From contig NZ_KE150412.1 in assembly GCF_000411255.1 (NCBI RefSeq), positions 2,745,968 to 2,809,967 on the forward strand: a DNA stretch of 64,000 nucleotides. Reading direction: 5' to 3'. Below the pieces are notes generated by a model. That model was not told the origin of the DNA. It worked only from the letters and a program-made list of their open reading frames with translations, and made no database searches. The translations under genes were made by a program, and so were the position numbers. Each line of letters begins with the position of its first letter. The stretch's first letter is position 1. The stretch is from Paenibacillus sp. HGH0039 (GTDB lineage Bacteria; Bacillota; Bacilli; Paenibacillales; NBRC-103111). Shown here in pieces: positions 49,015 through 57,561 of the stretch.

Positions 49015-49052
49015 AAAGCCGCTGCGCTTCCCGGAGGAAACGTAACGGCTTT
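49015..49052 (-). terminator. Terminator of hxlAB
   Basis: AAAGCCG pairs with CGGCTTT across a long GC-rich loop; leftward TTTTTT follows. Confidence 0.75.
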
Positions 49053-49100
49053 CCGTTTTAAAGTTTAGCCGCTTCAGGAACAGGTCCGCTTCGTTTCAGC

Positions 49101-49658
49101 CTATTCCAGATTGGCATGGCGCCCGAACATCGTCTCGGACGTATACCCCTTCTTCTCCATCAGCCGGAGAATAATCGCATCGCAGAACAACAGCAGCGTC
49201 TGCTCGAAAAGGGAACCCATCGGCTGAATCGTCGGATACGGGTTGTCCGACTTGTCTTTCGGCGAGCCCGGGAGCTTAACCGCGATATCCGACACCCGGC
49301 CGAGAGCCGATTCCGGATAAATCGTGATGGCGGCGACGGAAGCGCCCAGATTTTTCGCTTTCTCCGCCATCGAGACGAGGCTCTTCGTCTCGCCTGAACC
49401 CGAGCCGACGATGAACACATCGTCCTTGGTCAGATTCGGGGTGACGGTTTCGCCGACGACGTATGCGTCGAAACCGAGGTGCATCATGCGCATGGCAAAA
49501 GCTTTCATCATCAGTCCGGAGCGGCCCGCTCCGGCCGCGAAAATTTTGCCGGCATTCAGAATGGCATCCGCCAGTTCCTCCGCTTCGCGGCTCACGACAG
49601 CTTCGGCTGTACGGTGGAGCTCCTCCCGGATCTCCGCCAAATATTGAGTCGTCTGCAT
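49101..49658 (-). CDS. hxlB: 6-phospho-3-hexuloisomerase
   Basis: 185 residues with the SIS (sugar isomerase) fold: GAGRSGLMMKAFAMRMMHLG, GSGSGETKSLVSMAEKAKN and VAAITIYPESALG. Converts hexulose-6-phosphate to fructose-6-phosphate in the ribulose monophosphate pathway of formaldehyde fixation. Six bases after hxlA. Confidence 0.95.
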   Translation of the reverse strand: MQTTQYLAEIREELHRTAEAVVSREAEELADAILNAGKIFAAGAGRSGLMMKAFAMRMMHLGFDAYVVGETVTPNLTKDDVFIVGSGSGETKSLVSMAEKAKNLGASVAAITIYPESALGRVSDIAVKLPGSPKDKSDNPYPTIQPMGSLFEQTLLLFCDAIILRLMEKKGYTSETMFGRHANLE

Positions 49659-49664
49659 AAGAGG

Positions 49665-50297
49665 TTACCCCTGCTTGATCAGCTGCTGCATTTCGGCCGC
49701 GGCCGCTTTGCGGTCGTCCTGTCCGGTAATGCCCCCGCCCACGATAACGAGATCCGGCTGCGCCTTAATCACTTCCGGCAGTGTGCTGAGCTTGATGCCG
49801 CCGGCGATTGCCGTTTTTGCCCGCTTAACGGCCCGTTTGATCGTTTGAAGATCTTCGAACGAATTTTTACCGACAGCCTGCAGATCATATCCGGTATGAA
49901 CGCAGATGTAATCGACACCAAACGCATCGACTTCTTTCGCGCGTTCTTCCAGGTTTTTCACGCTGATCATATCGACCAGAACTTTTTTGTTCTGCTTTCT
50001 TGCTTCCTCAACGGCCCCTTTGATGCTCATATCTTCCGCCGCGCCCAGAATCGTAATGATGTCGGCGCCCGCTTCGGATGCTTTCATGACCTCATAGCCC
50101 GCCGCGTCCATGATTTTGAGATCGGCAAGAACTTTCAGATTAGGGAAAGCCTGTTTCATTTCCTTGACGGCTCTTAAGCCTTCATTGATGATAACCGGTG
50201 TTCCGATCTCAACGATATCGATGTAAGGTTCCAATTCTTTAACCAGCTCAATCCCTTCCGGGATGTTTACGAGATCCAGCGCCAATTGCAATTCCAT
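49665..50297 (-). CDS. hxlA: 3-hexulose-6-phosphate synthase
   Basis: 210 residues, TIM barrel of the OMP-decarboxylase superfamily: LQLALDLVNIPEGIELVKEL, VEIGTPVIINEGLRAVKEMK, LADLKIMDAAGYEV with the catalytic D-x-K-x-x-D, and VGGGITGQDD for phosphate. Condenses formaldehyde with ribulose-5-phosphate. In Bacillus subtilis hxlAB is switched on by HxlR; here an HxlR-type gene lies upstream in the same direction, but a regulator remnant and a terminator lie between. Confidence 0.95.
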   Translation of the reverse strand: MELQLALDLVNIPEGIELVKELEPYIDIVEIGTPVIINEGLRAVKEMKQAFPNLKVLADLKIMDAAGYEVMKASEAGADIITILGAAEDMSIKGAVEEARKQNKKVLVDMISVKNLEERAKEVDAFGVDYICVHTGYDLQAVGKNSFEDLQTIKRAVKRAKTAIAGGIKLSTLPEVIKAQPDLVIVGGGITGQDDRKAAAAEMQQLIKQG

Positions 50298-50454
50298 GTA
50301 TGATTCCTCCTAGGATGTCAGTTAGAACTTGTTGATTGCCATGCGCTTATTCTAGGTCTTCGGCAGCGGAAAAGAAAGTACGCACTATTAGGGAACGTAG
50401 TAACCAAAAGGATACTAATGCGCAGCAAAACCCGCCATGATTCGTTTCCGCGGA

Positions 50455-50592
50455 ACGCAAAAAAAGCCCCTCCGAAGAGGAGCCGTCCGCCGTCAATAGG
50501 CTGATCCGCCGTATAAATCGTTCGGGACAGTTGAAAAATCGGATTTCCGACGCGCTCGTTCCAGTCCGGCATCGGCGGCCTAAACCGAATAA
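50455..50592 (-). pseudogene. Remnant of a GntR/UTRA-type regulator C-terminus
   Basis: A short minus-strand frame reads PPMPDWNERVGNPIFQLSRT, IYTADQPIDGGRLLF, closely like the end of UTRA effector domains (x-GxP-x-x-x-x-x-R-T-x-Y-T-A-D-x-x-P-I-x-x-x-x-x-L-F). Nothing upstream in frame belongs to a regulator, and the frame runs into the HxlR terminator stem. Best explained as a surviving piece of an older regulator of hxlAB. This is a short match, so chance cannot be excluded. Confidence 0.35.
50466..50483 (-). terminator. Terminator of the HxlR-type gene
   Basis: GCCCCTC/GAGGAGC stem (one mismatch) with loop CGAA, followed leftward by seven T. It separates the HxlR gene from hxlAB. Confidence 0.75.
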
Positions 50593-50595
50593 GAG

Positions 50596-50958
50596 TCAAG
50601 ACTCGGTCGCTTCGGTATGCGGCGGCCCGGCCGGAGCCGTGTGCATCTTCTTCTGATGATTCGCTCCCCACTCCGACATCACGTTCAATACTTGCTTGAT
50701 GGTCAGCCCGTAGGGTGTGAGTGAATACTCCACTTTGGGCGGAACCTGTTTGTACACCTTGCGGTGAATAATCTCGTCCTGTTCGAGCTCACGCAGCTGC
50801 TGGGTAAGCATTTTCTGGGTAATGTCCGGCATTTCCCGCTTTAACTCCCCGAAACGGTGTGTGCCTTCCGTCAAATGACAGAGAATGACCGGCTTCCATT
50901 TGCCCCCGACTACTTTCAGCGTCAATTCCACAGACTGTTTAAAAAGCTGATCTCCCAT
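50596..50958 (-). CDS. HxlR-family transcriptional regulator
   Basis: 120 residues: [40 protein letters not shown] and [19 protein letters not shown], the HxlR winged helix. No conserved redox cysteine near the N terminus (Cys only in ILCHL), so it is not clearly a thiol sensor. It is divergent from the luciferase-like gene at 51238, which is its likelier target than hxlAB. Confidence 0.9.
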   Translation of the reverse strand: MGDQLFKQSVELTLKVVGGKWKPVILCHLTEGTHRFGELKREMPDITQKMLTQQLRELEQDEIIHRKVYKQVPPKVEYSLTPYGLTIKQVLNVMSEWGANHQKKMHTAPAGPPHTEATES

Positions 50959-50984
50959 TGGCCTGGCTCCTTTAGTATCCTTAA

Positions 50985-51013
50985 AGCACCTATATCACTT
51001 AAAAGTAGGTACT
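50985..51013. promoter_or_regulatory. Candidate HxlR operator
   Basis: ACCTA (50988-50992) and TAGGT (51006-51010) are inverted around 13 bases, extended outward by AAG/CTT with one mismatched pair. Lies 27-55 bases upstream of the HxlR start, in the 279-base divergent gap. Confidence 0.5.
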
Positions 51014-51237
51014 TGCATCGGGTTATATGCTCTTTCATAATAACAGGTACAGTCGGTTTATTCTTTAACAATTTCATTTTCTCCATCCCGATCCGGAAAC
51101 CGGGCAGCAGAAATAGATGACTTTCGCAAAAACCGGATATCGACGTTAACCCCTACCTTGGACCAAAGGCGGGGTTTCCTTATCCGGCCCGATAAGATCA
51201 CTCGTTCCGACACCATTTAAACAGGAGGCTGATTCCT

Positions 51238-52269
51238 ATGGCTGACACCAACCAACCGGCAAAAAGCATCACCCGTATCCCGCTCTCCATTCTGGATCTG
51301 GCCCCGGTCGTCCTCGGGGCAACACCGGCGGATTCGTTAAAAAATACACTCGACCTTGCCCAGCACGCCGAACAGTGGGGGTATCACCGCTACTGGCTGG
51401 CCGAGCACCACAATATGCCGGGCATCGCAAGCTCGGCGACCTCGATCGTGATCGGCCACGTCGCCGGCGGTACGAAGAAAATCCGCGTCGGTTCGGGCGG
51501 CATCATGCTGCCGAACCACGCGCCTCTGATCATCGCCGAGCAGTTCGGCACGCTGGAGTCGCTCTATCCGGGCCGCATCGACATGGGCCTCGGACGGGCG
51601 CCCGGCTCCGACCAGCTGACGGCCCGGGCTTTGCGCCGCGGTCCCGAGAGCGACGGCCAGCACTTCCCGCAGCAGCTCGAAGAGCTGCGGGGCTATTTGA
51701 ACCCCGGACCCGGCGCTTCCCCGGGCCGTGTAAGAGCCGTGCCCGGCGAAGGGCTGAACATCCCGGTCTGGCTACTCGGTTCCAGCGGCTTTAGCGCGCA
51801 GCTGGCCGGCCAGCTCGGCCTTCCGTTCGCCTTCGCCAGCCACTTCGCGCCGGATTACCTGATCGCGGCGCTGGAGCTGTACCGCAGCTCCTTCCGCCCG
51901 TCCGAGGCGCTGAAGGAGCCTTATGTCATGATCGGCGTCAACGTCTTCGCCGCCGATACCGAGGAGGAGGCGCGCAGGCTGGCGACCTCCCACGAGCAGC
52001 AGTTCCTGAAGCTCATCCGCGGACAGACCGGCCTGCTCAATCCGCCGGTGGACAACATGGATGAGCTGTGGAGCCCGCACGAGAAAGCCATCGTCCGGAA
52101 GCAGCTCAGCATCACGGCCGCCGGAACGAAAGAAACCGTGCGGGAGAGACTAGACTACCTGCTGTCGGAGACGCAGGCGGACGAGCTCATCGTCACCTCG
52201 CAGATCTACGATCACGGGGCGCGTCTGCGCTCCTATGAGCTTCTGGCCGAGGCGGCCGGGGAACAATAA
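51238..52269 (+). CDS. LLM-class flavin-dependent oxidoreductase
   Basis: 343 residues: bacterial-luciferase-like TIM barrel with [60 protein letters not shown] and [19 protein letters not shown], matching the single-component group near MsnO8/YvbT. Uses reduced flavin and oxygen; substrate unknown. ACAGGAGG precedes the ATG. Divergent from HxlR, suggesting induction by electrophiles. Confidence 0.92.
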   Translation: MADTNQPAKSITRIPLSILDLAPVVLGATPADSLKNTLDLAQHAEQWGYHRYWLAEHHNMPGIASSATSIVIGHVAGGTKKIRVGSGGIMLPNHAPLIIAEQFGTLESLYPGRIDMGLGRAPGSDQLTARALRRGPESDGQHFPQQLEELRGYLNPGPGASPGRVRAVPGEGLNIPVWLLGSSGFSAQLAGQLGLPFAFASHFAPDYLIAALELYRSSFRPSEALKEPYVMIGVNVFAADTEEEARRLATSHEQQFLKLIRGQTGLLNPPVDNMDELWSPHEKAIVRKQLSITAAGTKETVRERLDYLLSETQADELIVTSQIYDHGARLRSYELLAEAAGEQ

Positions 52270-52390
52270 ACCGGCCATCCCCAGCTTTGTGCGCCGCATA
52301 GGCACCGACTAACGCACCCGGTCGGCACTTTTTCGGGCTGCCGGTCAAACAATACCCGCCGCTTGCGGCGTTACGCAGCTGCATCACCCA

Positions 52391-52420
52391 AACCGCTGTG
52401 CCCTTTCCGGGCCGGCGGTT
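52391..52420 (+). terminator. Terminator of the LLM oxidoreductase gene
   Basis: AACCGC pairs with GCGGTT, with a GC-rich inner stem and eight T. Confidence 0.85.
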
Positions 52421-52555
52421 TTTTTTCACGTGGAACAAGGATAATCCGCTTGTCTCTCTCATATTAATTAACATTTGTTTCCTTTTAACCAAAAAAGGGT
52501 AAAAATCCAGATGGCCTGTACACCATACTTTCATTCTTATGAGGGAGGCTTTTTT

Positions 52556-53761
52556 ATGGCGGTTAAAGAACAGCTGTTCATTCATGAAATTACCGGTTTT
52601 AGAACGAAGGACGAGTTCTGGAATCCCTATCCCTGGTACAAGAAGATGCGTGAAGAATCACCGGTATTTTACGACGAGCGGCAGGATACGTGGAATGTCT
52701 TTCTTTATGACCATGCCAAGCAAGTTCTGAGCGACTACAAACTTTTTCCCAGCAAAAGAGACCGGAGCCTGATTCCGGTTCCCCTTAGCGACAATAAGGT
52801 GAATCTGATTTTTTCCGATCCGCCGGATCACCGCAAACGCAGAGGGCTTCTCTCCAAAGCCTTTACTCCACACAGTCTGGAAGACTGGAAACCGCGGATT
52901 CAGAACATCGTGAACGAGCTTGTAGCCAACGTGGCGGAGAAGAGATCGGTCGATCTTGTTAAAGAGCTGGCTGTTCCTCTGCCCGTCACGGTCATCGCCG
53001 ACCTGCTGGGAGTGCCTTCGAAAGATTGGCGGCAGATTAAAAACTGGTCGGACATTTTGTTCATGCCCCACGATTTTCAGCGTATCGAGGAGATGCAGGC
53101 CGCCAAAGCCCGCGCCAGCAAAGAGTTCGTCGAATATCTGCTTCCCATTGTCGGGCAAAAACGCACGCAGCTCCAAGACGATATCATCTCGGATCTGATT
53201 CTTGCGGAATACGAAGGGGCCTCTTTCACGGACGCCGAGGTCGCTCAAACCGCGATGGGCCTGCTCGGCGCCGGGAACGAGACCACGACCACGCTGCTGA
53301 CGAACATGTTCTACAGCCTGGCCAAAGACCAGCCCGGTGCTTACGGGCAGCTGCGCGAAGACCGCAGTCTGGTGCCGCAGGCGGTTGAAGAAACGCTGCG
53401 CTACCGGTTTGCGGCTTCTCTGGACCGGAGAATCGGGGAAGACACGGACGTATTCGGTCCGAAGATGAAGAAGGACCAGTTGATCATCGCCTGGGTTTCG
53501 TCCGCCAACCGGGACGAGAACCGGTTTCCGGACGGCGAGTCGTTCGACGTGCGGCGTAAGGACATCAAGCACCTTACGTTCGGCAGCGGCCAGCATTTCT
53601 GCCTGGGGGCTCCGCTCGCAAGGATGGAAGCGGTAAAGGCGCTGGAAACATTCGTGGAACGGTTCTCGGATTACTCGATACCGGACGACTTCCGGCCGCA
53701 GGACCATTTGCCTCCGAACAACCATAATCTGAATTCGCTGCCTGTCGTTGTCGAAGAGTAA
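52556..53761 (+). CDS. Cytochrome P450
   Basis: 401 residues. I-helix oxygen-binding motif GLLGAGNETTTT, ExxR in VEETLRY, and heme loop FGSGQHFCLGAPLAR with the axial cysteine. Length and layout fit soluble bacterial class I P450s of the CYP107/YjiB type. Redox partners are not encoded nearby. ATG 52556 follows GAGGGAGG; an upstream in-frame ATG is in A/T-rich leader. Substrate unknown. Confidence 0.95.
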   Translation: MAVKEQLFIHEITGFRTKDEFWNPYPWYKKMREESPVFYDERQDTWNVFLYDHAKQVLSDYKLFPSKRDRSLIPVPLSDNKVNLIFSDPPDHRKRRGLLSKAFTPHSLEDWKPRIQNIVNELVANVAEKRSVDLVKELAVPLPVTVIADLLGVPSKDWRQIKNWSDILFMPHDFQRIEEMQAAKARASKEFVEYLLPIVGQKRTQLQDDIISDLILAEYEGASFTDAEVAQTAMGLLGAGNETTTTLLTNMFYSLAKDQPGAYGQLREDRSLVPQAVEETLRYRFAASLDRRIGEDTDVFGPKMKKDQLIIAWVSSANRDENRFPDGESFDVRRKDIKHLTFGSGQHFCLGAPLARMEAVKALETFVERFSDYSIPDDFRPQDHLPPNNHNLNSLPVVVEE

Positions 53762-53880
53762 GCAGCCGGAGGGACGGCGACTTGTCCGGCTTGCGTAAAT
53801 GGTGGGAGTGATAGGCTCCTTACAGCTTTTCAGCTTTGTATACCGCCCGCCCTTCTTGCCCGCCCGGTGTGCCGCTCTTA

Positions 53881-54091
53881 TTGCTCTCGCCCTGAAGTTC
53901 TGGTAAAATATGCTTATCTTATAAAGAACGGAGGGTTATGTGTGGGAACAGTTAATTTCGATCGACTTTACGCAGCTAACTAAATAGCGCTTAAAGGCCC
54001 TGCCCTGTGCAGGGTGATCGGGATTGGTCTGCCTGCTTCATAACCCAATTAGCCATAGGCTAAAGAGGGCGGGACTTCTCCGCCCTCTTTT
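53881..54091 (+). ncRNA. Short transcribed unit with tiny reading frames and terminator
   Basis: TTGCTC (53881-53886), 17-base spacer, TG-extended TAAAAT (53904-53909) predict a start near 53916. GGAGGG (53930-53935) precedes three overlapping mini frames: GTG 53940 (MWEQLISIDFTQLTK, 15 residues, ends 53987), GTG 53942 (13 residues) and ATG 53938 (5 residues). Then CCCTGC/GCAGGG hairpin (53998-54014) and a strong terminator (AAAGAGGGCGG with CCGCCCTCTTT, 54062-54090, then T). The RNA would be about 175 bases. No known RNA family recognised; it could be a regulatory RNA or encode a microprotein. Confidence 0.45.
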
Positions 54092-54103
54092 TCTATGCCC
54101 TCC

Positions 54104-54137
54104 GCCTAATGCAAGCCCGTCATGGCTTGCATTAGGC
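54104..54137. repeat. Perfect 14-bp inverted repeat
   Basis: GCCTAATGCAAGCC and its exact complement enclose a six-base spacer. No T-tract follows, so it is not a terminator in itself. Lies between the small RNA and the structured leader of the hydrolase. Confidence 0.7.
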
Positions 54138-54171
54138 CCCCTTCGATGCTCCGGTAACGGAACGGCTTATC

Positions 54172-54399
54172 CGCCGCATGTTTCTTGCCCTCGCATCGTT
54201 CGTTCGCTGAACGCTTTCACTGCAAGACCCGCTTCTGCCTCCCGGTATTTTGACCGGGTGGAGCGGAAGTCTCCTGCGGCGTGACAAGCTGTTCTATAGC
54301 GAGGGGGAATTTACGCATACACGCGCATGGACATGCGGGGCACTCGCATTCCTTTCCGGTCACCCGAACACAGGCAGCGCCTGTGTTTTTATTTTTTTA
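54172..54399 (+). promoter_or_regulatory. Structured leader with terminator before the hydrolase
   Basis: CGCCGCA (54172-54178) pairs with TGCGGCG (54275-54281) and CCCTCGC (54188-54194) with GCGAGGG (54299-54305). The order 1-2-1'-2' would form a pseudoknot. Between them sits a hairpin CCCGGT/ACCGGG (54241-54258). It ends in a strong terminator: ACACAGGC-AGC-GCCTGTGT (54368-54386) then TTTTATTTTTTT, only 35 bases before the ATG. The layout is that of a terminating riboswitch or attenuator, of no recognised class. Confidence 0.45.
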
Positions 54400-54421
54400 T
54401 ATGAATCGGAGGGTGTATAAC

Positions 54422-55266
54422 ATGAGTGAACGAATGATACGCGTCAAAGATATGGAATTGTGCACGGAAAGTTTCGGCAATCCCGCACACCCGGCAGTCC
54501 TGCTCATTATGGGGGCAACGGCTTCCATGCTCTGGTGGGAAGAAGATTTCTGCAGGCTGCTGGCTGAGAAAGGCTTCTTAGTGATCCGCTACGATAACCG
54601 CGACACCGGGCGCTCCGTAAGCTATGAACCCGGCCAGCCCGGGTATACGTTCGAGGACATGGCGGACGATGCCATCGCCGTTCTGGACGCCTACGAGGTG
54701 GAAAAAGCCCATTTCGCGGGTATGTCCATGGGAGGCATGCTCATCCAGATCATTGCCCTCAGGCATCCTCATCGCGTACAGGGCATCTCGCTTCTGAGCA
54801 CGATGTATTTCGGTCCGGGATGGGAAGAACTGCCCCCGATGGAAGCGAAAGTGGAGCTTTCTTCAATTCCATGGGAGAGATGGACGGGTCCGATCCGCAA
54901 ACGCTCCTTCGGAACGCCGTTGACAAATGGCGCATCCTTGCCGGGTCCAAGCATCTGTTTGACGAGGAAAGGGTAACCGCCCTGGCCGAGAGAGACATTG
55001 CGAGGGCCCTTCACTACGCGAGCTCTTTCAATCACAGCTATGTGACAGGCGGAGAAGCCTATCTGGGCCGGAGTGCCGAGATCCAGGCGCCCACCCTTGT
55101 GATTCACGGGACAGAAGACCCCATCATCCCTTACGGACACGGAAAAGCGCTGAGCGACTCCATTCCGGGCGCGGAGCTGTTAACGCTCCAGGGTACCGGG
55201 CACGAGCTTCCGCGAGCCGACTGGCCGGCCATTATCGGCGGTATCGCCAAGTATGCCGCTTTGTAG
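54422..55266 (+). pseudogene. Alpha/beta hydrolase, broken by a single-base frameshift
   Basis: Starts MSERMIRVKDMELCTESFGN, with the oxyanion region, nucleophile elbow GMSMGG and RDTGRS in one frame, up to about 54855. The second part continues in another frame as FFNSMGEMDGSDPQTLLRNA, TLVIHGTEDPIIPYGHG and TGHELPR, which carry the catalytic Asp and His. The join lies near GAGCTTTCTTC (54853-54863). Removing two bases or adding one restores a protein of about 280 residues. Either a true frameshift or a sequencing error. GGAGGG precedes ATG 54422. Confidence 0.85.
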
Positions 55267-55425
55267 CATTTAACGCCAAAAAAGCCTTCGGAGCCGCTTC
55301 TCCAAGCGGTTCCGAAGGCTTTCTTTTGCAATGCGGTCTCCTAGACGCGGGAACACGGTTCGTCCCACCGGCACCTCGGCTCCTTCTCACCGCTGGCGCA
55401 TCGCATCTCTGCGGAGAACCCGCTC

Positions 55426-56928
55426 TTACGGCTGCAAGTCGATCGGCAGATCCTGATTCACGATCACTTCCGCGTTGGAGCGGACAAGCGAGAGCCCGTA
55501 GCTGTCTTTTTTCTCCGCCAGCAGGTACACGTTGAACGAGGAGCTTTGCTCGTTGTCCTCCAATTTTCCGTAGCCGGGAATACCCAAGCCTTCGCGGATA
55601 GACTCCTCCTGCCGCATAAACTCGTCATACTCATCAACCGACTTCTCCGGCAGTTTTTCCCCGATAAAGCGGGTTTCTTTTTCCAACTTTTTGTCCAGTG
55701 TGCCTTTTCTGACTTTCAGTTGAAGGTAGCCCTCTTTGTGGTACTCCGCACCCTCTATGACGATATCCTGATTTTTGAAAGTAACTGTTTTCGGGAACTT
55801 CTCGTTCATAGAGAGCTTAAATGCCACTTCGGGCTTCTGCTCCGTCACCGTGACTTTGCCGATGTGCAGAACCAATTTCCGCACGTCCTTGTCGAAGAAC
55901 ACCGAGGTGGAGAACGGAAGCTGCAGGTAGCCGTCCTTCAGCACAAGTCCCGGACCGGAGGGATCGTAGGGGTACACGCTGCCCTTATCGTCTTTGAGAT
56001 AAGGCGCTCCCTCTTCATCCTCCCTCGGGAAATCGTATCCCCAGCCTTCACGGCCTTTAAGAATAACATTCATGGTGGTCGGCTGAATGGTGAGTTTATC
56101 CACTTTCAGCTCCTTCCAATCCCTATCTTTCACGGCTGCGGCTATTTCCGGCCGGAACACTTTGTTGTGCAAAATTTTACTGGAATCGAAGGGAACCCCG
56201 ATTTTCCCGATTTCGTCTATATCCGTTTTACGGAGCGCCGGGTCGGACGTATGTTTTTGCACAGTGAATTGAAGCTCGCTGCCGTAATCAAGAAGCCCTC
56301 CTGCCGAATCTTCCCCAGGCGAAAGCTGAAACTTGTACGTCTCCTGCCGAACCGGCTTGTTTCCTTCCGTCGTAACGGAGGCGGATGTCCTCGAACCTCC
56401 GGCAGGCAAATCGCGGGGAGTTACCCAAATATCCATGTTCCGGTCTTCGTCGGATACATCGAACTCATCGGTGCGGACGAACACTTTGTAGATCAGCTCT
56501 TCTTCCGTCAAATAAATATCGCCGATCGTAATCGTCGTGCCTCCGAACTGCTTCGTCACGGGCTCGATAGGCGAATAGCCGTTGTCGATCGCGTTCTGGA
56601 CGCCGTCCTTCTTCCGCACATCCGTTAGCCAGTCCACCGCGATCTGGAAACCGGGTACTCCTTTGACGAAGGAAGCGAACGCGGGGGACATTTTCACGCC
56701 GAAGGAGAAAACAAGCACCAGCACCGCAGCCGCGGCGCTTCCCGCAGCGACACGCCGGTATCGGCGGGGCCTTACGGAAGGAACCTGCCCGGGGGCGGGC
56801 GTGTGCTCCAGCTCCCCGGCGTCGAATTTTTCCGGCAGCTCGCCCGCAAACTGATAGAGCGATTCGGGCACGGCGATATTGTCAAACGACTTGTCCAAAG
56901 CCTGCTTCAAACCATGATCGCTCTTCAT
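55426..56928 (-). CDS. DUF4179-type anti-sigma factor
   Basis: 500 residues: N-terminal cytosolic part of about 57 residues that would hold the sigma factor, a membrane helix (about 61-82, AAAAVLVLVFSFGVKM), and a large external domain with AFASFVKGVPGFQIAVDWL, the DUF4179 opening. It overlaps its sigma gene by four bases. In such pairs the outer domain senses envelope stress and the sigma factor is released by proteolysis. Confidence 0.88.
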   Translation of the reverse strand: MKSDHGLKQALDKSFDNIAVPESLYQFAGELPEKFDAGELEHTPAPGQVPSVRPRRYRRVAAGSAAAAVLVLVFSFGVKMSPAFASFVKGVPGFQIAVDWLTDVRKKDGVQNAIDNGYSPIEPVTKQFGGTTITIGDIYLTEEELIYKVFVRTDEFDVSDEDRNMDIWVTPRDLPAGGSRTSASVTTEGNKPVRQETYKFQLSPGEDSAGGLLDYGSELQFTVQKHTSDPALRKTDIDEIGKIGVPFDSSKILHNKVFRPEIAAAVKDRDWKELKVDKLTIQPTTMNVILKGREGWGYDFPREDEEGAPYLKDDKGSVYPYDPSGPGLVLKDGYLQLPFSTSVFFDKDVRKLVLHIGKVTVTEQKPEVAFKLSMNEKFPKTVTFKNQDIVIEGAEYHKEGYLQLKVRKGTLDKKLEKETRFIGEKLPEKSVDEYDEFMRQEESIREGLGIPGYGKLEDNEQSSSFNVYLLAEKKDSYGLSLVRSNAEVIVNQDLPIDLQP

Positions 56929-57494
56929 ATCATTATCTCCTTTGTTTGCGGTCTCGTAAGATGGAGATCCCGGCTGAGCTTCAAACGGGCATGATAAAGT
57001 CTGGATTTCACCGTTCCCGCCTTCAATCCCAGCATTTCGGCGATTTCTTCGATACTCAGCTCCTGAAAGTAATACAGCACGATGACCATCCGCTGCTGGA
57101 GCTTTAGAGCCAGAACCGCTTCGATCACCCGCTGCGAATTTTCCTTGCGGAGCAAGTCTTCCAGAGGGGATGAACCCTGATCGGGGATCATCAGGTCGTC
57201 AATGTCCAGGCTTTGCCTGTAATTTTGTTCTTTCCGGGCGACATCGATCGAGCGGTTGGCTACCACCCGGCTGAACCATCCTTGAAAACGCCGGATCTCC
57301 CTGCCGCTCATAATCGTCGAATACGCTTCTATCAATGTATTTTGTACGGCCTCTTCCGCCAGCTGTTTAGAGCCCAGAATGGCTAAAGCGGACCGGTATG
57401 ACTTCGCGATCAGGGGATTGACCAAGGCACGGAATGCGTCCTTGTCTCCCTGCCGGATGGCTTCCAGCTGCTGCTGCTCGGTTTCCAGTTCCAT
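56925..57494 (-). CDS. ECF RNA polymerase sigma factor
   Basis: 189 residues: sigma-70 region 2 (YRSALAILGSKQLAEEAVQN, GWFSRVVANRSIDVAR) and region 4 (ALKLQQRMVIVLYYFQELSI, EEIAEMLGLKAGTVKSRLYHA). Extracytoplasmic-function group, coupled to the DUF4179 protein. A TGAACC...CGCC promoter upstream suggests autoregulation. Confidence 0.93.
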   Translation of the reverse strand: MELETEQQQLEAIRQGDKDAFRALVNPLIAKSYRSALAILGSKQLAEEAVQNTLIEAYSTIMSGREIRRFQGWFSRVVANRSIDVARKEQNYRQSLDIDDLMIPDQGSSPLEDLLRKENSQRVIEAVLALKLQQRMVIVLYYFQELSIEEIAEMLGLKAGTVKSRLYHARLKLSRDLHLTRPQTKEIMI

Positions 57495-57527
57495 GCTGAC
57501 ACTCCTTCCACACTCTCTCTATCTACT

Positions 57528-57553
57528 GGCGTAAGAAGTCCGGCTGCGGTTCA
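57528..57553 (-). promoter_or_regulatory. Candidate ECF-type autoregulatory promoter
   Basis: Leftward TGAACC (57553-57548), 16 bases, CGCC (57531-57528), 34 bases before the sigma start. The AAC core and spacing resemble SigW/SigV-type promoters (TGAAAC-N16-CGTA). Confidence 0.45.
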
Positions 57554-57561
57554 AAAAAAGC

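Noticed and set aside
54281..54421. In-frame upstream extension of the hydrolase (MTSCSIARGNLRIHAHGHAG...)
   Set aside because: Runs through the terminator hairpin and lacks a ribosome site; the ATG at 54422 has a good one.
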